NCBI RefSeq assembly: GCF_003194385.1
Contig: NZ_LAPT01000082.1
Coordinates: 1-64,000, forward strand
DNA: 64,000 nt
Origin: Pokkaliibacter plantistimulans
GTDB lineage: Bacteria; Pseudomonadota; Gammaproteobacteria; Pseudomonadales; Balneatricaceae
Direction: 5' to 3'
The position numbers and the translations under genes are program-made. Within the stretch, counting starts at the first letter, position 1, and each line of letters opens with the position of its first letter. The notes beneath the pieces were generated by a model, which saw only the letters and a program-made list of their open reading frames with translations, searched no databases and was not told where the DNA came from. This document shows positions 48,301-58,056 of this stretch, piece after piece.

Positions 48301-48551
48301 TCAGGACGCTCTTTCTCGATAATTTTGGCTACGGTATCCCACTGAATCGGCTCAATGTAAGTGGCATCAGCCATTGCCGGATCAGTCATGATGGTAGCAG
48401 GGTTGGAGTTAACCAGAATAACCCGGTAACCCTCCTCGCGCAGCGCCTTACAGGCCTGAGCACCGGAATAGTCAAACTCACAGGCCTGGCCGATTACGAT
48501 CGGACCAGCACCAATGATCAGAATACTTTTAATGTCTGTACGTTTTGGCAT
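45330..48551 (-). CDS. carB: Carbamoyl-phosphate synthase large subunit
   Basis: Makes carbamoyl phosphate for arginine and pyrimidines, using ammonia from CarA. The 1073 residues match E. coli CarB. Two homologous ATP-grasp halves are visible (starting near 1 and 555, both with the [15 protein letters not shown]-type motifs), joined by an oligomerisation domain, with a C-terminal allosteric MGS-like domain (about 940-1073). It lies 66 bases downstream of carA and overlaps greA. Confidence 0.98.
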   Translation of the reverse strand: MPKRTDIKSILIIGAGPIVIGQACEFDYSGAQACKALREEGYRVILVNSNPATIMTDPAMADATYIEPIQWDTVAKIIEKERPDAILPTMGGQTALNCALDLERHGVLAKFGVEMIGANADTIDKAENRDRFDVAMKKIGLECPRASIAHSMEEAWKVQADIGFPCIIRPSFTMGGSGGGIAYNREEFEEICTRGLDLSPTSELLIDESLIGWKEYEMEVVRDKNDNCIIICAIENFDAMGVHTGDSITVAPAQTLTDKEYQIMRNASLAVLREIGVETGGSNVQFGIDPKTGRMVVIEMNPRVSRSSALASKATGFPIAKVAAKLAVGYTLDELQNDITGGRTPASFEPSIDYVVTKVPRFTFEKFPQANDRLTTQMKSVGEVMAIGRTFQESLQKALRGLEVGKTGLNPVADLNDPEIKDTLVRELTLPGADRIWFLADAFRYGMSIEECYKLSGIDPWFLVQVKDLVDEEDRIHKLAIADLDKDSLFRIKRKGFSDARLAELLGVSEKEFRKRRWALDIHPVYKRVDTCAAEFSTDTAYMYSTYEEECEANPSARDKIMVLGGGPNRIGQGIEFDYCCVHAALAMREDGYETIMVNCNPETVSTDYDTSDRLYFEPVTLEDVLEIVQVEKPKGVIVQFGGQTPLKLAVALEEAGVPIIGTTPDAIDRAEDRERFQQMLQKLQLKQPANATVRSIEEAVRCAEQIGYPLVVRPSYVLGGRAMEIVHKEDELRRYMTSAVKVSNDAPVLLDRFLHNAIEVDIDAVADGQQVVIGAIMQHIEQCGVHSGDSACSLPPYSLPADVQDLMREQVKRMAIELGVVGLMNVQLAWQDGEIYVIEVNPRASRTVPFVSKCIGQSLAKVAARAMAGSSLVQQAFTKEIVPPYYAVKEAVFPFAKFQGVDPILSPEMKSTGEVMGVGNSFSEAFAKASLGAGEKLPRPGKAFISVRDADKPAAIALAYELVKQGFSLIATSGTHRALVEAGISAEYVSKVTEGRPNIVDMIKNEEVAYVINTTEGRQAIEDSSLIRRSALRYKVPYTTTVAGAHAVCMALGFGELSQVRRLQDLHAGISE

Positions 48552-48617
48552 TTCTCTCTACCGCAAGCAAGCAGGTTCAGTAAGGCTGCCTCACAGGCAA
48601 CCACCTTGGCGCCTAAC

Positions 48618-49754
48618 TCAGCGCTGCGCCCGATAGGCTTCGATTTCTTTGATAAAGCGATCAAAGAGCGGAGCCACATCATGGGGCCCCGGGCTTGCTT
48701 CCGGATGACCCTGAAAACTGAAGGCAACACAATCAGTACGCTCAATGCCCTGCAGAGAACCATCGAACAAGGATTTATGCGTTGCGCGAACATTGGATGG
48801 CAACGTTGCCTCATCCACCGCAAAACCGTGGTTCTGACTGGTAATCATGACCACTTTGCTATCCAGATCCTGCACTGGATGGTTACCACCGTGATGGCCA
48901 AACTTCATCTTCAACGTCTGTGCGCCGCTGGCTAGCGCCAGAAGCTGATGTCCAAGACAGATACCAAACACGGGAATTCTGGCAGCAAGGATGGTGCGAA
49001 TAGCATCGATCGCATAGTCACAAGGCTCGGGATCACCGGGACCATTGGACAGGAAAACACCATCGGGATTCATCGCCAGCACATCAGCAGCGGGGGTTTT
49101 GGCTGGCACGACTGTCAAGCGGCAGCCGCGCTGGGCAAGCATGCGCAAAATATTGCGCTTGACGCCATAGTCATAAGCCACAACGTGGAAAGGTTGTGCG
49201 TCTGGCTGCTGATGGCCTTCGCCCAGCTTCCATACACCTTCGCTCCAGCTGTAGGCGTCAGAGACAGTGACTTCTTTGGCGAGATCCATTCCCTTCAGAC
49301 CAGGGAATGCACGGGCAGCGGCAATTGCCGCCTCTTCATCAATACTGTCACCCGCCATCAGGCAACCATTCTGGGCGCCTTTCTCACGCAGAATACGTGT
49401 CAGTTTGCGCGTATCGATATCAGCGATACCCAGGATATTGCGCTCACGCAGATAGGCATCCAACGCTTCCTGATTTCGGAAGTTGCTGGCAACAAGAGGC
49501 AAGTCGCGGATTACCAGGCCAGCCGCATAAATCTGGCCAGACTCTTCGTCTTCTGAGTTGGTACCGGTGTTACCGATATGTGGATAAGTGAGGGTGACAA
49601 TTTGGCGAGCGTAGGAAGGATCTGTCAGGATTTCTTGATAACCGGTCATAGAGGTGTTAAAAACGACTTCTCCGACCGACTGGCCATCCGCGCCAATCGC
49701 AACCCCCCGGAACACTGTGCCATCTTCAAGGGCAAGAATGGCTGGCTTAAACAA
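48618..49754 (-). CDS. carA: Carbamoyl-phosphate synthase small subunit
   Basis: Glutamine amidotransferase subunit feeding ammonia to CarB. The TTG at 49754 is taken as start: GGGAGG lies 5 bases upstream and the product is 378 residues beginning [11 protein letters not shown], the family norm. A TTG farther upstream (49778) would add 8 residues. Catalytic nucleophile C266 in GICLGHQ, with [11 protein letters not shown] downstream. The preceding region carries an intrinsic terminator and small ORF that may attenuate it. dapB, usually upstream of carA, is absent. Confidence 0.96.
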   Translation of the reverse strand: MFKPAILALEDGTVFRGVAIGADGQSVGEVVFNTSMTGYQEILTDPSYARQIVTLTYPHIGNTGTNSEDEESGQIYAAGLVIRDLPLVASNFRNQEALDAYLRERNILGIADIDTRKLTRILREKGAQNGCLMAGDSIDEEAAIAAARAFPGLKGMDLAKEVTVSDAYSWSEGVWKLGEGHQQPDAQPFHVVAYDYGVKRNILRMLAQRGCRLTVVPAKTPAADVLAMNPDGVFLSNGPGDPEPCDYAIDAIRTILAARIPVFGICLGHQLLALASGAQTLKMKFGHHGGNHPVQDLDSKVVMITSQNHGFAVDEATLPSNVRATHKSLFDGSLQGIERTDCVAFSFQGHPEASPGPHDVAPLFDRFIKEIEAYRAQR

Positions 49755-49828
49755 TGTAACCTCCCGGCATGAGCGCAATGTGTAGTGGTGGTCGATATTA
49801 TGCTGGCAGGTTGTCGCACGACAGTTGC

Positions 49829-49865
49829 AAAAAAGCGAGATGAAACCGTCGTCACATCTCGCTTT
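49829..49865 (-). terminator. Intrinsic terminator or attenuator upstream of carA
   Basis: On the minus strand, AAAGCGAGATG pairs with CATCTCGCTTT around a 12-13 base loop and is followed by six T. It lies 75 bases before the carA start, on the same strand, and 12 bases after the stop of a small ORF. It must either end that small transcript or attenuate carAB transcription. Confidence 0.85.
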
Positions 49866-49877
49866 GCATCGAATCCG

Positions 49878-50060
49878 TCATCTTGCGGCAAACCTTCTGT
49901 CTAATCGCTGAGCCCGGCAAAACGGCATACTACCGGAGCGACAATTTGGACAAAGATCGGGATAACATCCCCACTGCAGCAGATTGCCCCAATCTGGGGC
50001 AGCTAAATCTTGCGTATGATAAACATCCACTTGTGAACTGTCCACCGCTTTAGGCTTCAC
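49878..50060 (-). CDS. Small Cys-rich ORF upstream of carA
   Basis: A 60-codon frame with GTG start and GAGG 5 bases upstream. I do not recognise the product. It has four cysteines spaced C-x4-C-x2-C-x7-C (CYPDLCPNC, then PFC), a possible zinc knuckle, and a basic end (RAQRLDRRFAAR). The stop is 12 bases before a strong terminator, giving it the look of a complete small transcription unit or a leader peptide of carAB. It could also be chance; conservation would decide. Confidence 0.4.
   Translation of the reverse strand: MKPKAVDSSQVDVYHTQDLAAPDWGNLLQWGCYPDLCPNCRSGSMPFCRAQRLDRRFAAR
49980..50000 (-). promoter_or_regulatory. Two mutually exclusive hairpins in carA leader region
   Basis: On the minus-strand RNA, 50000-49986 can fold GCCCC-AGATT-GGGGC, while 49996-49980 can fold CAGATTG-GGG-CAATCTG. 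The two share ten bases, so only one can form. Such switching pairs are typical of attenuators, though this pair lies inside the small ORF and about 115 bases before the terminator stem. Confidence 0.4.
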
Positions 50061-50196
50061 TTTGCCTCAGACTTCAATATGCCGGGCTTTTTCCGCATAA
50101 TGTGCGGCCTTGCAAGGAAGATAACCTGCCAACGCACTGTATTCGCTTCAGTCCATCCGCGATAACAGCCTTTGCAGCGGCGCCGAGAACGAGATC

Positions 50197-50673
50197 ATGA
50201 GCAAGAAGAAAAAGTCGTCATCCGACAACACCATTGCGCAAAACAAACGTGCCCGCCACGACTACCATATTGAACAGCGCTACGAGGCAGGCATCGCCTT
50301 GATGGGCTGGGAAGTCAAAAGCCTGCGGGCCGGACGCGGCAGTCTCAATGACACCTATGTATTGGTCAAAGATGGCGAGGTATCACTGGTAGGCACGCAT
50401 ATATCACCGCTGCTGTCCGCCTCATCACACGTCGTGTGCAATCCCACTCGTGAGCGCAAGTTATTACTGCACAGCAATCAGATTCGTGAACTGGAAGAGG
50501 CTATTGCACAGAAAGGATACACCTGCGTTCCACTGGCCCTGTATTGGAAAGGCCACCTGGTGAAGTGCGATATCGCCCTGGTAAAAGGCAAAAAACTCTA
50601 TGACAAGCGTGATGCTGAGAAGGATAGGGATTGGGCGCGCCAGAAAGAGCGCCTGATGAAACACGACAAGTAA
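50197..50673 (+). CDS. smpB: SsrA-binding protein SmpB
   Basis: Binds tmRNA and positions it in stalled ribosomes for trans-translation. 158 residues: [30 protein letters not shown] is the family opening (shown in part: NKRARHDY), GTHISPL lies mid-protein, and a basic C-terminal tail ([14 protein letters not shown]) enters the mRNA channel. The gene stands alone between carA and fkpB; the usual neighbours fur, recN and omlA are not adjacent. ssrA was not seen in the window. Confidence 0.96.
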   Translation: MSKKKKSSSDNTIAQNKRARHDYHIEQRYEAGIALMGWEVKSLRAGRGSLNDTYVLVKDGEVSLVGTHISPLLSASSHVVCNPTRERKLLLHSNQIRELEEAIAQKGYTCVPLALYWKGHLVKCDIALVKGKKLYDKRDAEKDRDWARQKERLMKHDK

Positions 50674-50692
50674 TTTATCCAGAGGAAAGGGG

Positions 50693-50720
50693 CGGCCTGC
50701 ACTCGGCACAGGCCGTCTCT
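50693..50720. terminator. Terminator between smpB and fkpB
   Basis: A CGGCCTG/CAGGCCG 7-bp stem with a 9-base loop and a TCTCTTC tail on the plus strand, 20 bases past smpB. It lies between convergent genes and may also act for fkpB. Confidence 0.6.
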
Positions 50721-50735
50721 TCATAGCCACTGCGA

Positions 50736-51185
50736 TCAGACAGCAGGTTCAACCTGCAGAATGTGCACCGTGAAGTGTATATCTTTGCCGGCCAGCGGAT
50801 GATTGAAGTCCACTGTCACCTTATCACCTTCAACAGCCTGCACCACACCGGGCAACTCGCTATTAATGGCATCACTGAACGAGATCACCTCGCCCGGCTC
50901 AATCACCATCTCCTGAGGAAATTGTTCGCGCTTGAAATACTGCAAATTAGCAGGATTCCACTGGCCAAACGCATGCTCAGGGGACAACACGAAGGTTTCT
51001 CGCTGCCCTGCCTGCAGACCAAGCAACTTCCTCTCGAACCCTTCTAGCAGACTTCCATCTCCCACCACAAAGGCGGCAGGAGACCTGTCAAAGTTGGAAT
51101 CAATAACCTGCCCATCAACCAGACTCAGCGAGAAATGCAACGTCACTCTCGCCCGGCTTTCCACTACTACATCACTCGTATGCAT
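50736..51185 (-). CDS. fkpB: FKBP-type peptidyl-prolyl isomerase
   Basis: SlpA/FkpB-type small FKBP of 149 residues, catalysing proline isomerisation. It shows VTLHFSLSLVDGQVIDSNFD (trimmed: DGQVIDS), a flap insertion with LSPEHAFG, and HPLAGKDIHFTV. Downstream of lspA in the fkpB-lspA-ileS-ribF order shared with E. coli and Pseudomonas. Confidence 0.95.
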   Translation of the reverse strand: MHTSDVVVESRARVTLHFSLSLVDGQVIDSNFDRSPAAFVVGDGSLLEGFERKLLGLQAGQRETFVLSPEHAFGQWNPANLQYFKREQFPQEMVIEPGEVISFSDAINSELPGVVQAVEGDKVTVDFNHPLAGKDIHFTVHILQVEPAV

Positions 51186-51249
51186 TCACCACATCTCATC
51201 AAGCCCTCTGCATCAGAACTGCAGAGTTATCAGACTTATCCACCCCTGT

Positions 51250-51762
51250 TCAATGTTGCTGGCGCTGTCCCGCACCTTTAAAACCCAGCATATCGGGAAT
51301 TAGCATCAACGCACCCAGAGTGATTGCAGAATCAGCCAGATTGAATGCGGGGAAAAACCAGCCGTTGTAATGGAACGACAGGAAGTCAACCACGTAACCC
51401 AGCAGAATACGATCATGCAGATTCCCCAGCGCCCCACCCAGAATCAAAGCCAGGGCAACAGCATGCCAATACTGCTTTGACGACAGTTTCATCATCCACA
51501 GCAGAATAACAACACTCACCACGACAGCGATGGCTGCAAACAACCAGCGCTGCCAACCACCCGCCGCAGCCAGAAAGCTGAAGGCAGCTCCGGTATTGTG
51601 CAGTAGAGTCAGATCAAACACTGGCAGCACATAGACTGGCTGCGCATAGGTAAGCGATTCGCTTACCCACGCTTTGGTCACCAAATCCAGCACCACCACC
51701 AACACCATCAGCCACAGCCAGCGCAAGTTGCGCAGGTGATAGCCCTCGGGAAGACTCAACAT
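51250..51762 (-). CDS. lspA: Prolipoprotein signal peptidase
   Basis: Inner-membrane aspartic protease cleaving the signal peptide of diacylated prolipoproteins; clients in this window include the LpoP-like lipoprotein. The 170 residues form four membrane helices. The two catalytic aspartates are D126 (GYVVDFL) and D144 (NLADSAITLG); GNLHDR and HNTGAAFSF are conserved. It starts 53 bases after ileS. Confidence 0.97.
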   Translation of the reverse strand: MLSLPEGYHLRNLRWLWLMVLVVVLDLVTKAWVSESLTYAQPVYVLPVFDLTLLHNTGAAFSFLAAAGGWQRWLFAAIAVVVSVVILLWMMKLSSKQYWHAVALALILGGALGNLHDRILLGYVVDFLSFHYNGWFFPAFNLADSAITLGALMLIPDMLGFKGAGQRQQH

Positions 51763-51815
51763 ATTGCGAGACTCATTCTACGATTAACAATCACCTGCAC
51801 ACGCTCACCCGACCA

Positions 51816-54686
51816 TCAGGCAAAGAGGCGTCGCTCGCCTTCGCCAGCTACGTTCTCCACACAACGCCCACACAGGTCATCATGACCCTGATGTGAACCA
51901 ACGTCCGGGCGATGATGCCAGCAGCGGCCACACTTCTTGTAGTCGGACGCCTTGACTGAAATCAGCAATCCTTCCATCTCACTGGGGTCAGCCCCTTCAG
52001 CCGCAGACACCGCATTTACAGCAGCAGCCGAGGTCAGAGTAACGAAACGCAGCTCTTCACCGAGAGCAGACAGCGCCGCAAACAGATCACCTTCACAGAA
52101 CAATGCCACTTCGGCAGCCAGACCATTCTTGATCACGCCAGCATTACGCTTGTTCTCCAGCTCCTTGTTGACGGCCTGCTTGGCTTCCAGTACTAGTTCC
52201 CAATAAGCCGGAGTGATGACATCCCCCGCATTGAGACGGAACAGACCCTGATACCAGGTTTCAAGGTGCACAGACTCTGCACGCGTCCCTGGCATAGTCA
52301 GCCAGATTTCCTCTGCAGTAAAACTCAGGATAGGTGCAACCCAGCGCACAAGCGCCTCCACCAGATGGTACATCGCTGTTTGTGCCGAACGGCGTGCCAG
52401 ACTGTCCTGCTGAGTGGTGTACTGACGATCCTTGATCACATCCAGATAGAAAGAACCAAGATCCAGCGAGCAGAAGTGATGCACTTTCTGATAGATAGTG
52501 AGGAACTGATACTGTTCATAGGCCTGATTAATCTCGTCCTGCAGCTGTGCAGCACGGTCAACCACCCAACGATCCAATGCCAGCATCGATTCAGGAGCCA
52601 CCAGGTGCTGCTCAGGAACAAAGCCATTCAGGTTTGCCAGAAGAAAACGCGCGGTATTACGAATACGACGATAGGTGTCGGCAGTACGCTTCAGGATTTC
52701 ATCCGAAACAGCCATGTCGCCGCTGTAATCCGTTGCAGACACCCACAGACGCAGAATATCCGCACCATAGGTACTCATTACCGTCTGAGGCACCACAACA
52801 TTGCCCAGAGACTTGGACATTTTGCGACCTTCCTGATCCACCGTGAATCCGTGAGTCAGCAGCGCCTTGTAGGGGGCATGCCCATCAATTGCACACCCCG
52901 TCAGCAAGGAGGAATGGAACCAGCCACGATGCTGATCTGATCCCTCTAGATAGAGATCCGCACGGGGGCCATGATCATGTCCCAGACCATGCGAGCCACG
53001 CAGCACGTGCCAGTGCGTGGTACCTGAATCAAACCACACATCCAGCGTATCAGAGATCTTGTCGTATTGACCGGCTTCCTCGCCCAAAAGCTCAAACGCA
53101 TCCAGTTTAAACCAGGCCTCGATACCTTCCTGCTCGACACGCTTTGCCACTTCCTCCATCAACTCCACGGTACGAGGATGAAGCTCTCCGCTCTCCTTGT
53201 GGAGAAACAAGGGAATGGGCACCCCCCAGTTCCGCTGACGGGAGATACACCAGTCAGGACGGTTGGCAATCATGCTCTGCAGGCGTGGCTTACCCCAGGC
53301 GGGAACAAACTGAGTTTGCTCGATCGCATCCAGTGCGCGAGTACGCAGGGTAGCTCCAGATTCAGGCTGAACGTCCATCCCCACGAACCACTGCGCCGTA
53401 GCACGGTAGATGACCGGAGTTTTGTGACGCCAGCAGTGCATATAACTGTGATTGATAGCACTGTGAGCCAGCAAGGCGCCGACTTCCTGCAACTTTTCAA
53501 CGATGACGGGATTAGCCTTCCAAATCATCATGCCACCAAAGAAGGGCAGCGAATCTACATAAACACCATTCCCTTGTACCGGACTGAGAATCTGATCATT
53601 CTCCATGCCGTAACGCTTGCAGGAATGAAAGTCATCTTCACCATAGGCAGGTGCTGAGTGCACAATGCCAGTACCCGCATCAACAGCAACATAATCAGCC
53701 AGATACATCGGCGAGTAGCGCTCATAGAAGGGGTGGCTAAACTTGATCAGCTCCAGCGCCTCACCAGCACAACTGGCAACCACCTGACCTTCCAGGCCAT
53801 AACGCTGCAGGCAGCTTTCCACCAGCTCAACAGCCAATAGCAGATACTTGTCACCCACGTCCACCAGCGCATACTGATGCTCAGGATGCGCATTCAGTGC
53901 CTGGTTGGCAGGAATAGTCCATGGCGTGGTCGTCCAGATAACTGCCTGCACTGGCTTGGTCAATTCTTTCAGACCAAAGGCAGTGATGAGTTTTGCAGGC
54001 TCAGCACACACAAAGCCAACATCGATAGCAGGAGACTTCTTGTCTGCATACTCCACTTCAGCTTCTGCTAGTGCGGATCCACAGTCAAAGCACCAGTTAA
54101 CAGGCTTCAGCCCCTTGAAGACAAAGCCTTTTTCCACGATACGAGCCAGCGCCCGAATCTCGCCCGCCTCGTTGGCGAAGCTCATGGTCTTGTAGGGATT
54201 ATTCCACTCACCCTGAACCCCAAGGCGAATAAAGTCCTGCATTTGACCTTCGATCTGCTCTGCAGCGTAGAGTCGGCATTGCTCACGCACAGCATCGGGT
54301 GATAACAGCTTGCCAGATACTTCAATAGTGCTGCCGTCTTCAGCCTTGACCTTGTGCTTGCTCGTCTCCACCTTGTGCTCAATGGGCAGACCATGACAGT
54401 CCCAGCCCGGCACATAAGGCGCATCAAAGCCCATCATGGTGCGAGACTTGATAATGATATCTTTCAGGATTTTATTGACCGCATGGCCGATATGGATGCT
54501 GCCATTCGCATAGGGCGGGCCATCGTGCAGAATAAAGCGCTTGCGACCTTGGCTCACTTCGCGAATCTTCTGGTAAAGATCAATTTCTTTCCAGCGCGCC
54601 AGCATCTCAGGCTCACGCTGTGGCAGCCCCGCTTTCATCGGGAATGCCGTTTCCGGCAGATTCAGTGTGCTTTTATAGTCGGTCAT
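51816..54686 (-). CDS. ileS: Isoleucyl-tRNA synthetase
   Basis: Class I synthetase with an editing domain that removes valine. 956 residues from the ATG at 54686 (an in-frame GTG four codons earlier lacks a ribosome-binding site). HIGH in GSIHIGH (near 63-67), KMSKS in [10 protein letters not shown] (near 605), the CP1 editing domain between them, and a C-terminal zinc site CGRCWHHR with DDLCGRC. Located between ribF and lspA. Confidence 0.97.
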   Translation of the reverse strand: MTDYKSTLNLPETAFPMKAGLPQREPEMLARWKEIDLYQKIREVSQGRKRFILHDGPPYANGSIHIGHAVNKILKDIIIKSRTMMGFDAPYVPGWDCHGLPIEHKVETSKHKVKAEDGSTIEVSGKLLSPDAVREQCRLYAAEQIEGQMQDFIRLGVQGEWNNPYKTMSFANEAGEIRALARIVEKGFVFKGLKPVNWCFDCGSALAEAEVEYADKKSPAIDVGFVCAEPAKLITAFGLKELTKPVQAVIWTTTPWTIPANQALNAHPEHQYALVDVGDKYLLLAVELVESCLQRYGLEGQVVASCAGEALELIKFSHPFYERYSPMYLADYVAVDAGTGIVHSAPAYGEDDFHSCKRYGMENDQILSPVQGNGVYVDSLPFFGGMMIWKANPVIVEKLQEVGALLAHSAINHSYMHCWRHKTPVIYRATAQWFVGMDVQPESGATLRTRALDAIEQTQFVPAWGKPRLQSMIANRPDWCISRQRNWGVPIPLFLHKESGELHPRTVELMEEVAKRVEQEGIEAWFKLDAFELLGEEAGQYDKISDTLDVWFDSGTTHWHVLRGSHGLGHDHGPRADLYLEGSDQHRGWFHSSLLTGCAIDGHAPYKALLTHGFTVDQEGRKMSKSLGNVVVPQTVMSTYGADILRLWVSATDYSGDMAVSDEILKRTADTYRRIRNTARFLLANLNGFVPEQHLVAPESMLALDRWVVDRAAQLQDEINQAYEQYQFLTIYQKVHHFCSLDLGSFYLDVIKDRQYTTQQDSLARRSAQTAMYHLVEALVRWVAPILSFTAEEIWLTMPGTRAESVHLETWYQGLFRLNAGDVITPAYWELVLEAKQAVNKELENKRNAGVIKNGLAAEVALFCEGDLFAALSALGEELRFVTLTSAAAVNAVSAAEGADPSEMEGLLISVKASDYKKCGRCWHHRPDVGSHQGHDDLCGRCVENVAGEGERRLFA

Positions 54687-54698
54687 TGGGTTCTTCAC

Positions 54699-55655
54699 TC
54701 AGGCTGAATAAGTCTCGTCAGCTGCCTCACGACGCTCAAACCAGTTGCGCGCATGAGCAATATCAAGATGGATCTGTGTCGTCAGTGCCTGCAGATCAGG
54801 AAAGCGCTGCTCGGCACGAATATAATGGCGAAACACAACATCGATGTGCTGACCATAGAGATTGCCGGAATAATCCAGCAGATGAACTTCAAGATTGGGC
54901 TTGATACCCTTCACGGTTGGGCGCATACCAATATTGGCAACTGCCGGCATCGGCAGGTCACCAAGCCCCAGAACTTCCACAGCAAATACGCCACGCAACG
55001 CAGGCTGCTTACCACGCAGGGAGATATTGGCCGTTGGCACGCCAATAGTGCGCCCCAGTTGCTGGCCATACTCCACCCTGCCACTGATCGCATAGGAGCG
55101 CCCGAGCATTTTCCCCGCCCGGGCCAGTTGTGCCTCTGCAAGCAACTCACGAATTCTAGAGCTACTCACCCTCGCACCATGCAGGCTGAAAGTGTGGGTG
55201 TTTTCCACCACGAAGCCACAAGCTGTACCAATTTGCTGCAATAGCGTGAAATCCCCCGCCCGATCACAGCCAAAACGGAAGTCATCACCCACCACAAAAT
55301 GCCGCACTCGCAACCCTTCCAGCAGCACTGCGTTCACAAACGACAGCGCAGGCAAAGAGCGCAGCTTGTCATTGAAGGGCAGGCACAATACCGCATCGAT
55401 ACCCGCTTCCTGCAAATAGCGCACTTTGTCGCGCAGACGAGTAATGCGTGGTGGCGCAGAGGAAATATCAAAAAATTCCCTTGGCTGCGGCTCAAAGATA
55501 ATAGCCAGCGCAGGGCAACCGAGGCGTTCGGCAGCGGCTCTCACCTGCGACAGCACTTTGACATGCCCAAGATGGACACCATCAAAATTACCGATTGTCG
55601 CGACACAGCCTTGGTGCCTCGGCTTCAGATTGTGCAGGCCTCGAATAAGCTCCAT
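54699..55655 (-). CDS. ribF: Bifunctional riboflavin kinase/FAD synthetase
   Basis: Makes FMN and FAD from riboflavin. 318 residues from the ATG at 55655 (an upstream in-frame start would add 10 residues). The N-terminal adenylyltransferase domain has ATIGNFDGVHLGH and FVVGDDFRFG with SSSRIRELL. The C-terminal kinase domain has GRVEYGQQLGRTIGVPTAN. It ends 12 bases before the ileS ATG. Confidence 0.96.
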   Translation of the reverse strand: MELIRGLHNLKPRHQGCVATIGNFDGVHLGHVKVLSQVRAAAERLGCPALAIIFEPQPREFFDISSAPPRITRLRDKVRYLQEAGIDAVLCLPFNDKLRSLPALSFVNAVLLEGLRVRHFVVGDDFRFGCDRAGDFTLLQQIGTACGFVVENTHTFSLHGARVSSSRIRELLAEAQLARAGKMLGRSYAISGRVEYGQQLGRTIGVPTANISLRGKQPALRGVFAVEVLGLGDLPMPAVANIGMRPTVKGIKPNLEVHLLDYSGNLYGQHIDVVFRHYIRAEQRFPDLQALTTQIHLDIAHARNWFERREAADETYSA

Positions 55656-55821
55656 AACGACCAGGGAATACCAAGCAGCTCTCAAAGAAGCGGTGGATTA
55701 TATATGAGCAAGACGCAACAGACCACGGCGCACTGCTTACCTGCACAGCTCGGTCACCAACTGACCACCCTGAACTGCCGTTACTGATGCAAACATAACG
55801 AATAACCAAGGCTATCACGCC

Positions 55822-57384
55822 TTACGCCGCAGCTCGCAGATGCCTCGGACGCAACCCCGTAGCCAGCAGCAACGCAGCATAAAGCACGACTCCGGCAACC
55901 ACTAAAGCAGCCAGATGCCAGGCTCGCTCCATACCATGCCAGGCAAACCAAACCACCTTATCCGGCACGACTAGCCAAATCATCACAACCAAACCGCCGT
56001 TGGCCACCAGCAATTGCACAGTTCGCTTTGCCCAGCCCACCTGCGCATGCAACAACCCATCGCGATGGAGATACCACGCCAGGCAGCCTGCATTCATGAA
56101 TGCCGAAAGCGAAGTTGCCAACGCCAGACCGGCATGAGCGAGAGGCCAGATCAGCAGCAGGTTCATAACCATATTGGCCACCATAGCCCAGATACCGATC
56201 TTGACAGGTGTACGGGTATCCTGCCGGGCATAAAACCCCGGCGCCAACACCTTGATCAGCATAAAAGCCAACAAACCCAGACCATAGGCGCGCAAACTCA
56301 TGGCGCTCATGGCCACATCATGCTCAGTCAGCGCCCCATAATGAAACAATGAAATCAACAGAGGCTCTGCCAGCATCACCAGAGCCAACGAAGCCGGAAT
56401 ACCAATCAGCAGAATCATGAAGATGGCCCAATCCAGCGTTCGCGCAAAGTCCTCCTGTGAACGACTGGCATGCTGACGCGACAAACTGGGCAGTATCACT
56501 GTTGCTATCGCAATACCGAACACACCGAGTGGCAACTCAGATAACCGGTCAGAAAAATACAGCCAGGACACACTGCCAGTTTGCAGAAACGACGCCAGCA
56601 CAGTGTCCAGCAACAGATTTATCTGACTGACCGACACACCAAACAAGGCGGGCAGCATCAACTTGAGAATCCGGCGCACACCCTCATGCTGAAAATCAGG
56701 CCGAGGCACTGGCAGCAATCCCAGACGATAGAGAAACGGCAACTGAAAGGTGAACTGTACCGCACCGGCGATCAACACTCCCCAGGCCAGCGCCATTACC
56801 GGGGTTTGCATCTGCGGAGCCAGCCATAATGCCGTACATATCATGCACACATTCAACCAGACCGGCGTAAATGCAGGCACAGCAAACTGCTTGTAAGCAT
56901 TGAGAATACTGCCAGAAAACGCCGTCAGCGAGATCAGCAGCAGGTAAGGAAAGGTAATACGCAGCATCTCCACAGCCAAAGCAAACTTCTGTGGATCTGC
57001 ATTAAACCCCGGAGCAAATATCCAGGTAATATAGTGCGCCCCCAGCATGGCAAGCAGCGTTACAAGCAACAGGCTCAGGCCCAGCGCTCCCGCTACACTG
57101 TCAACCAGTCGCTTAATGTCAGCTTTGGTGACTTTGGTTTGATACTCAGCCAGCACAGGCACAAAAGCCTGATTGAACGCCCCTTCAGCAAACAAGCGGC
57201 GCAGAAAATTGGGAATTTTAAACGCTACAAAAAATGCATCCGCCCCGGTACCAGCACCAAATGCAGCGGCGATGACCATGTCCCGGACCAAACCCAGCAC
57301 ACGTGACACCATGGTCATAATACCCACCACAGCACTGCTTCTCAGCAAACCCACCTGCCGTGGCTTATCGACTAACTCAGCCAT
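55822..57384 (-). CDS. murJ: Lipid II flippase MurJ
   Basis: MOP-superfamily inner-membrane protein that moves lipid II to the periplasm. The 520 residues form about 14 membrane helices. Conserved features are MTMVSRVLGLVRD near the start, AFFVAFKIPNFLRRLFAEG (trimmed: KIPNFLRRLFAEG), and the FYARQDTRTP loop. It lies upstream of ribF, with 166 bases between them that hold nothing recognised. Divergent from rpsT. Confidence 0.97.
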   Translation of the reverse strand: MAELVDKPRQVGLLRSSAVVGIMTMVSRVLGLVRDMVIAAAFGAGTGADAFFVAFKIPNFLRRLFAEGAFNQAFVPVLAEYQTKVTKADIKRLVDSVAGALGLSLLLVTLLAMLGAHYITWIFAPGFNADPQKFALAVEMLRITFPYLLLISLTAFSGSILNAYKQFAVPAFTPVWLNVCMICTALWLAPQMQTPVMALAWGVLIAGAVQFTFQLPFLYRLGLLPVPRPDFQHEGVRRILKLMLPALFGVSVSQINLLLDTVLASFLQTGSVSWLYFSDRLSELPLGVFGIAIATVILPSLSRQHASRSQEDFARTLDWAIFMILLIGIPASLALVMLAEPLLISLFHYGALTEHDVAMSAMSLRAYGLGLLAFMLIKVLAPGFYARQDTRTPVKIGIWAMVANMVMNLLLIWPLAHAGLALATSLSAFMNAGCLAWYLHRDGLLHAQVGWAKRTVQLLVANGGLVVMIWLVVPDKVVWFAWHGMERAWHLAALVVAGVVLYAALLLATGLRPRHLRAAA

Positions 57385-57538
57385 ACTATTGAAGACTCAC
57401 TTGTAGCCAGCACATTACCGCCCTGCAAAGCCCACTTAACAGACGCCATCAGGGCCAAATCGGAGAGCGAGCATGATACGCCAATGCCCTCCCATTGTGA
57501 GCAGTTTCCCGCCAGATAAAATTGCAGCCGATATGTGG

Positions 57539-57567
57539 TTGACTTTCAACCAGCCTATGGGGATAAT
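57539..57567 (+). promoter_or_regulatory. Sigma-70 promoter of rpsT
   Basis: -35 TTGACT (57539-57544), 17-base spacer, -10 GATAAT (57562-57567), 60 bases before the rpsT GTG. Both boxes differ from consensus at one position only. Confidence 0.8.
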
Positions 57568-57627
57568 TTCGGGCCTTCAAATTGGCATAAACACACACCT
57601 TTTCTGGAATTCTCGAGGAGCCGGATT

Positions 57628-57900
57628 GTGGCAAATTCCGCAGGATCTAAAAAGCGTGCACGCCAGGCCGAGAAGCATCGCCAGCAGAATGCTAGCATGC
57701 GCTCCATGGTACGCACCTATCTGAAGAAAGTAGTCAACGCTGTTGAGGCGGGTAACGCAGAAGCAGCCAAAGCTGCCTACGAGGTTGCTGTACCCGTTCT
57801 GGATCGCGCTGCTGACAAAGGCCTGTTCCACAAGAACAAAGCTGCACGTCATAAGAGCCGTCTGAATGCTGCTATCAAGAATCTGGCTACTGCTGCCTAA
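57628..57900 (+). CDS. rpsT: 30S ribosomal protein S20
   Basis: Primary 16S-binding protein. GTG at 57628 is used: GAGGAG precedes it by 7 bases, and the product of 90 residues begins [18 protein letters not shown] like other S20 proteins. Earlier in-frame starts lie in the promoter region. A rare start codon is also a feature of E. coli rpsT (TTG), where it is linked to autoregulation. The protein is basic, with the conserved [16 protein letters not shown]. Confidence 0.96.
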   Translation: MANSAGSKKRARQAEKHRQQNASMRSMVRTYLKKVVNAVEAGNAEAAKAAYEVAVPVLDRAADKGLFHKNKAARHKSRLNAAIKNLATAA

Positions 57901-57929
57901 GACTTGATCGTACATCAAGATCTCACAAT

Positions 57930-57960
57930 GAAACCGGCCATGTGCCGGTTTTGTTGTTTT
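57930..57960 (+). terminator. Intrinsic terminator after rpsT
   Basis: AAACCGGC-CATGT-GCCGGTTTT stem with TGTTGTTTT following, 30 bases past the rpsT stop. Confidence 0.88.
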
Positions 57961-57993
57961 AACCCCAGACAAAACCCCACCAGACCCCAGATA

Positions 57994-58030
57994 TAAAAAA
58001 TGGTGACAGCTCACGCCACCACCATTCTTT
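57994..58030 (-). terminator. Intrinsic terminator after proB
   Basis: On the minus strand, AATGGTG pairs with CACCATT around a 14-base loop, followed by TTTTTTAT... It starts 27 bases past the proB stop and closes the rplU-rpmA-obg-proB group. Confidence 0.75.
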
Positions 58031-58056
58031 TACAACATTCCAAGCGATACCAGCAC

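Noticed and set aside
47823-48935. 370-codon frame antisense to the carB-carA junction
   Set aside because: Runs across two real genes on the other strand; no start signal or family match.
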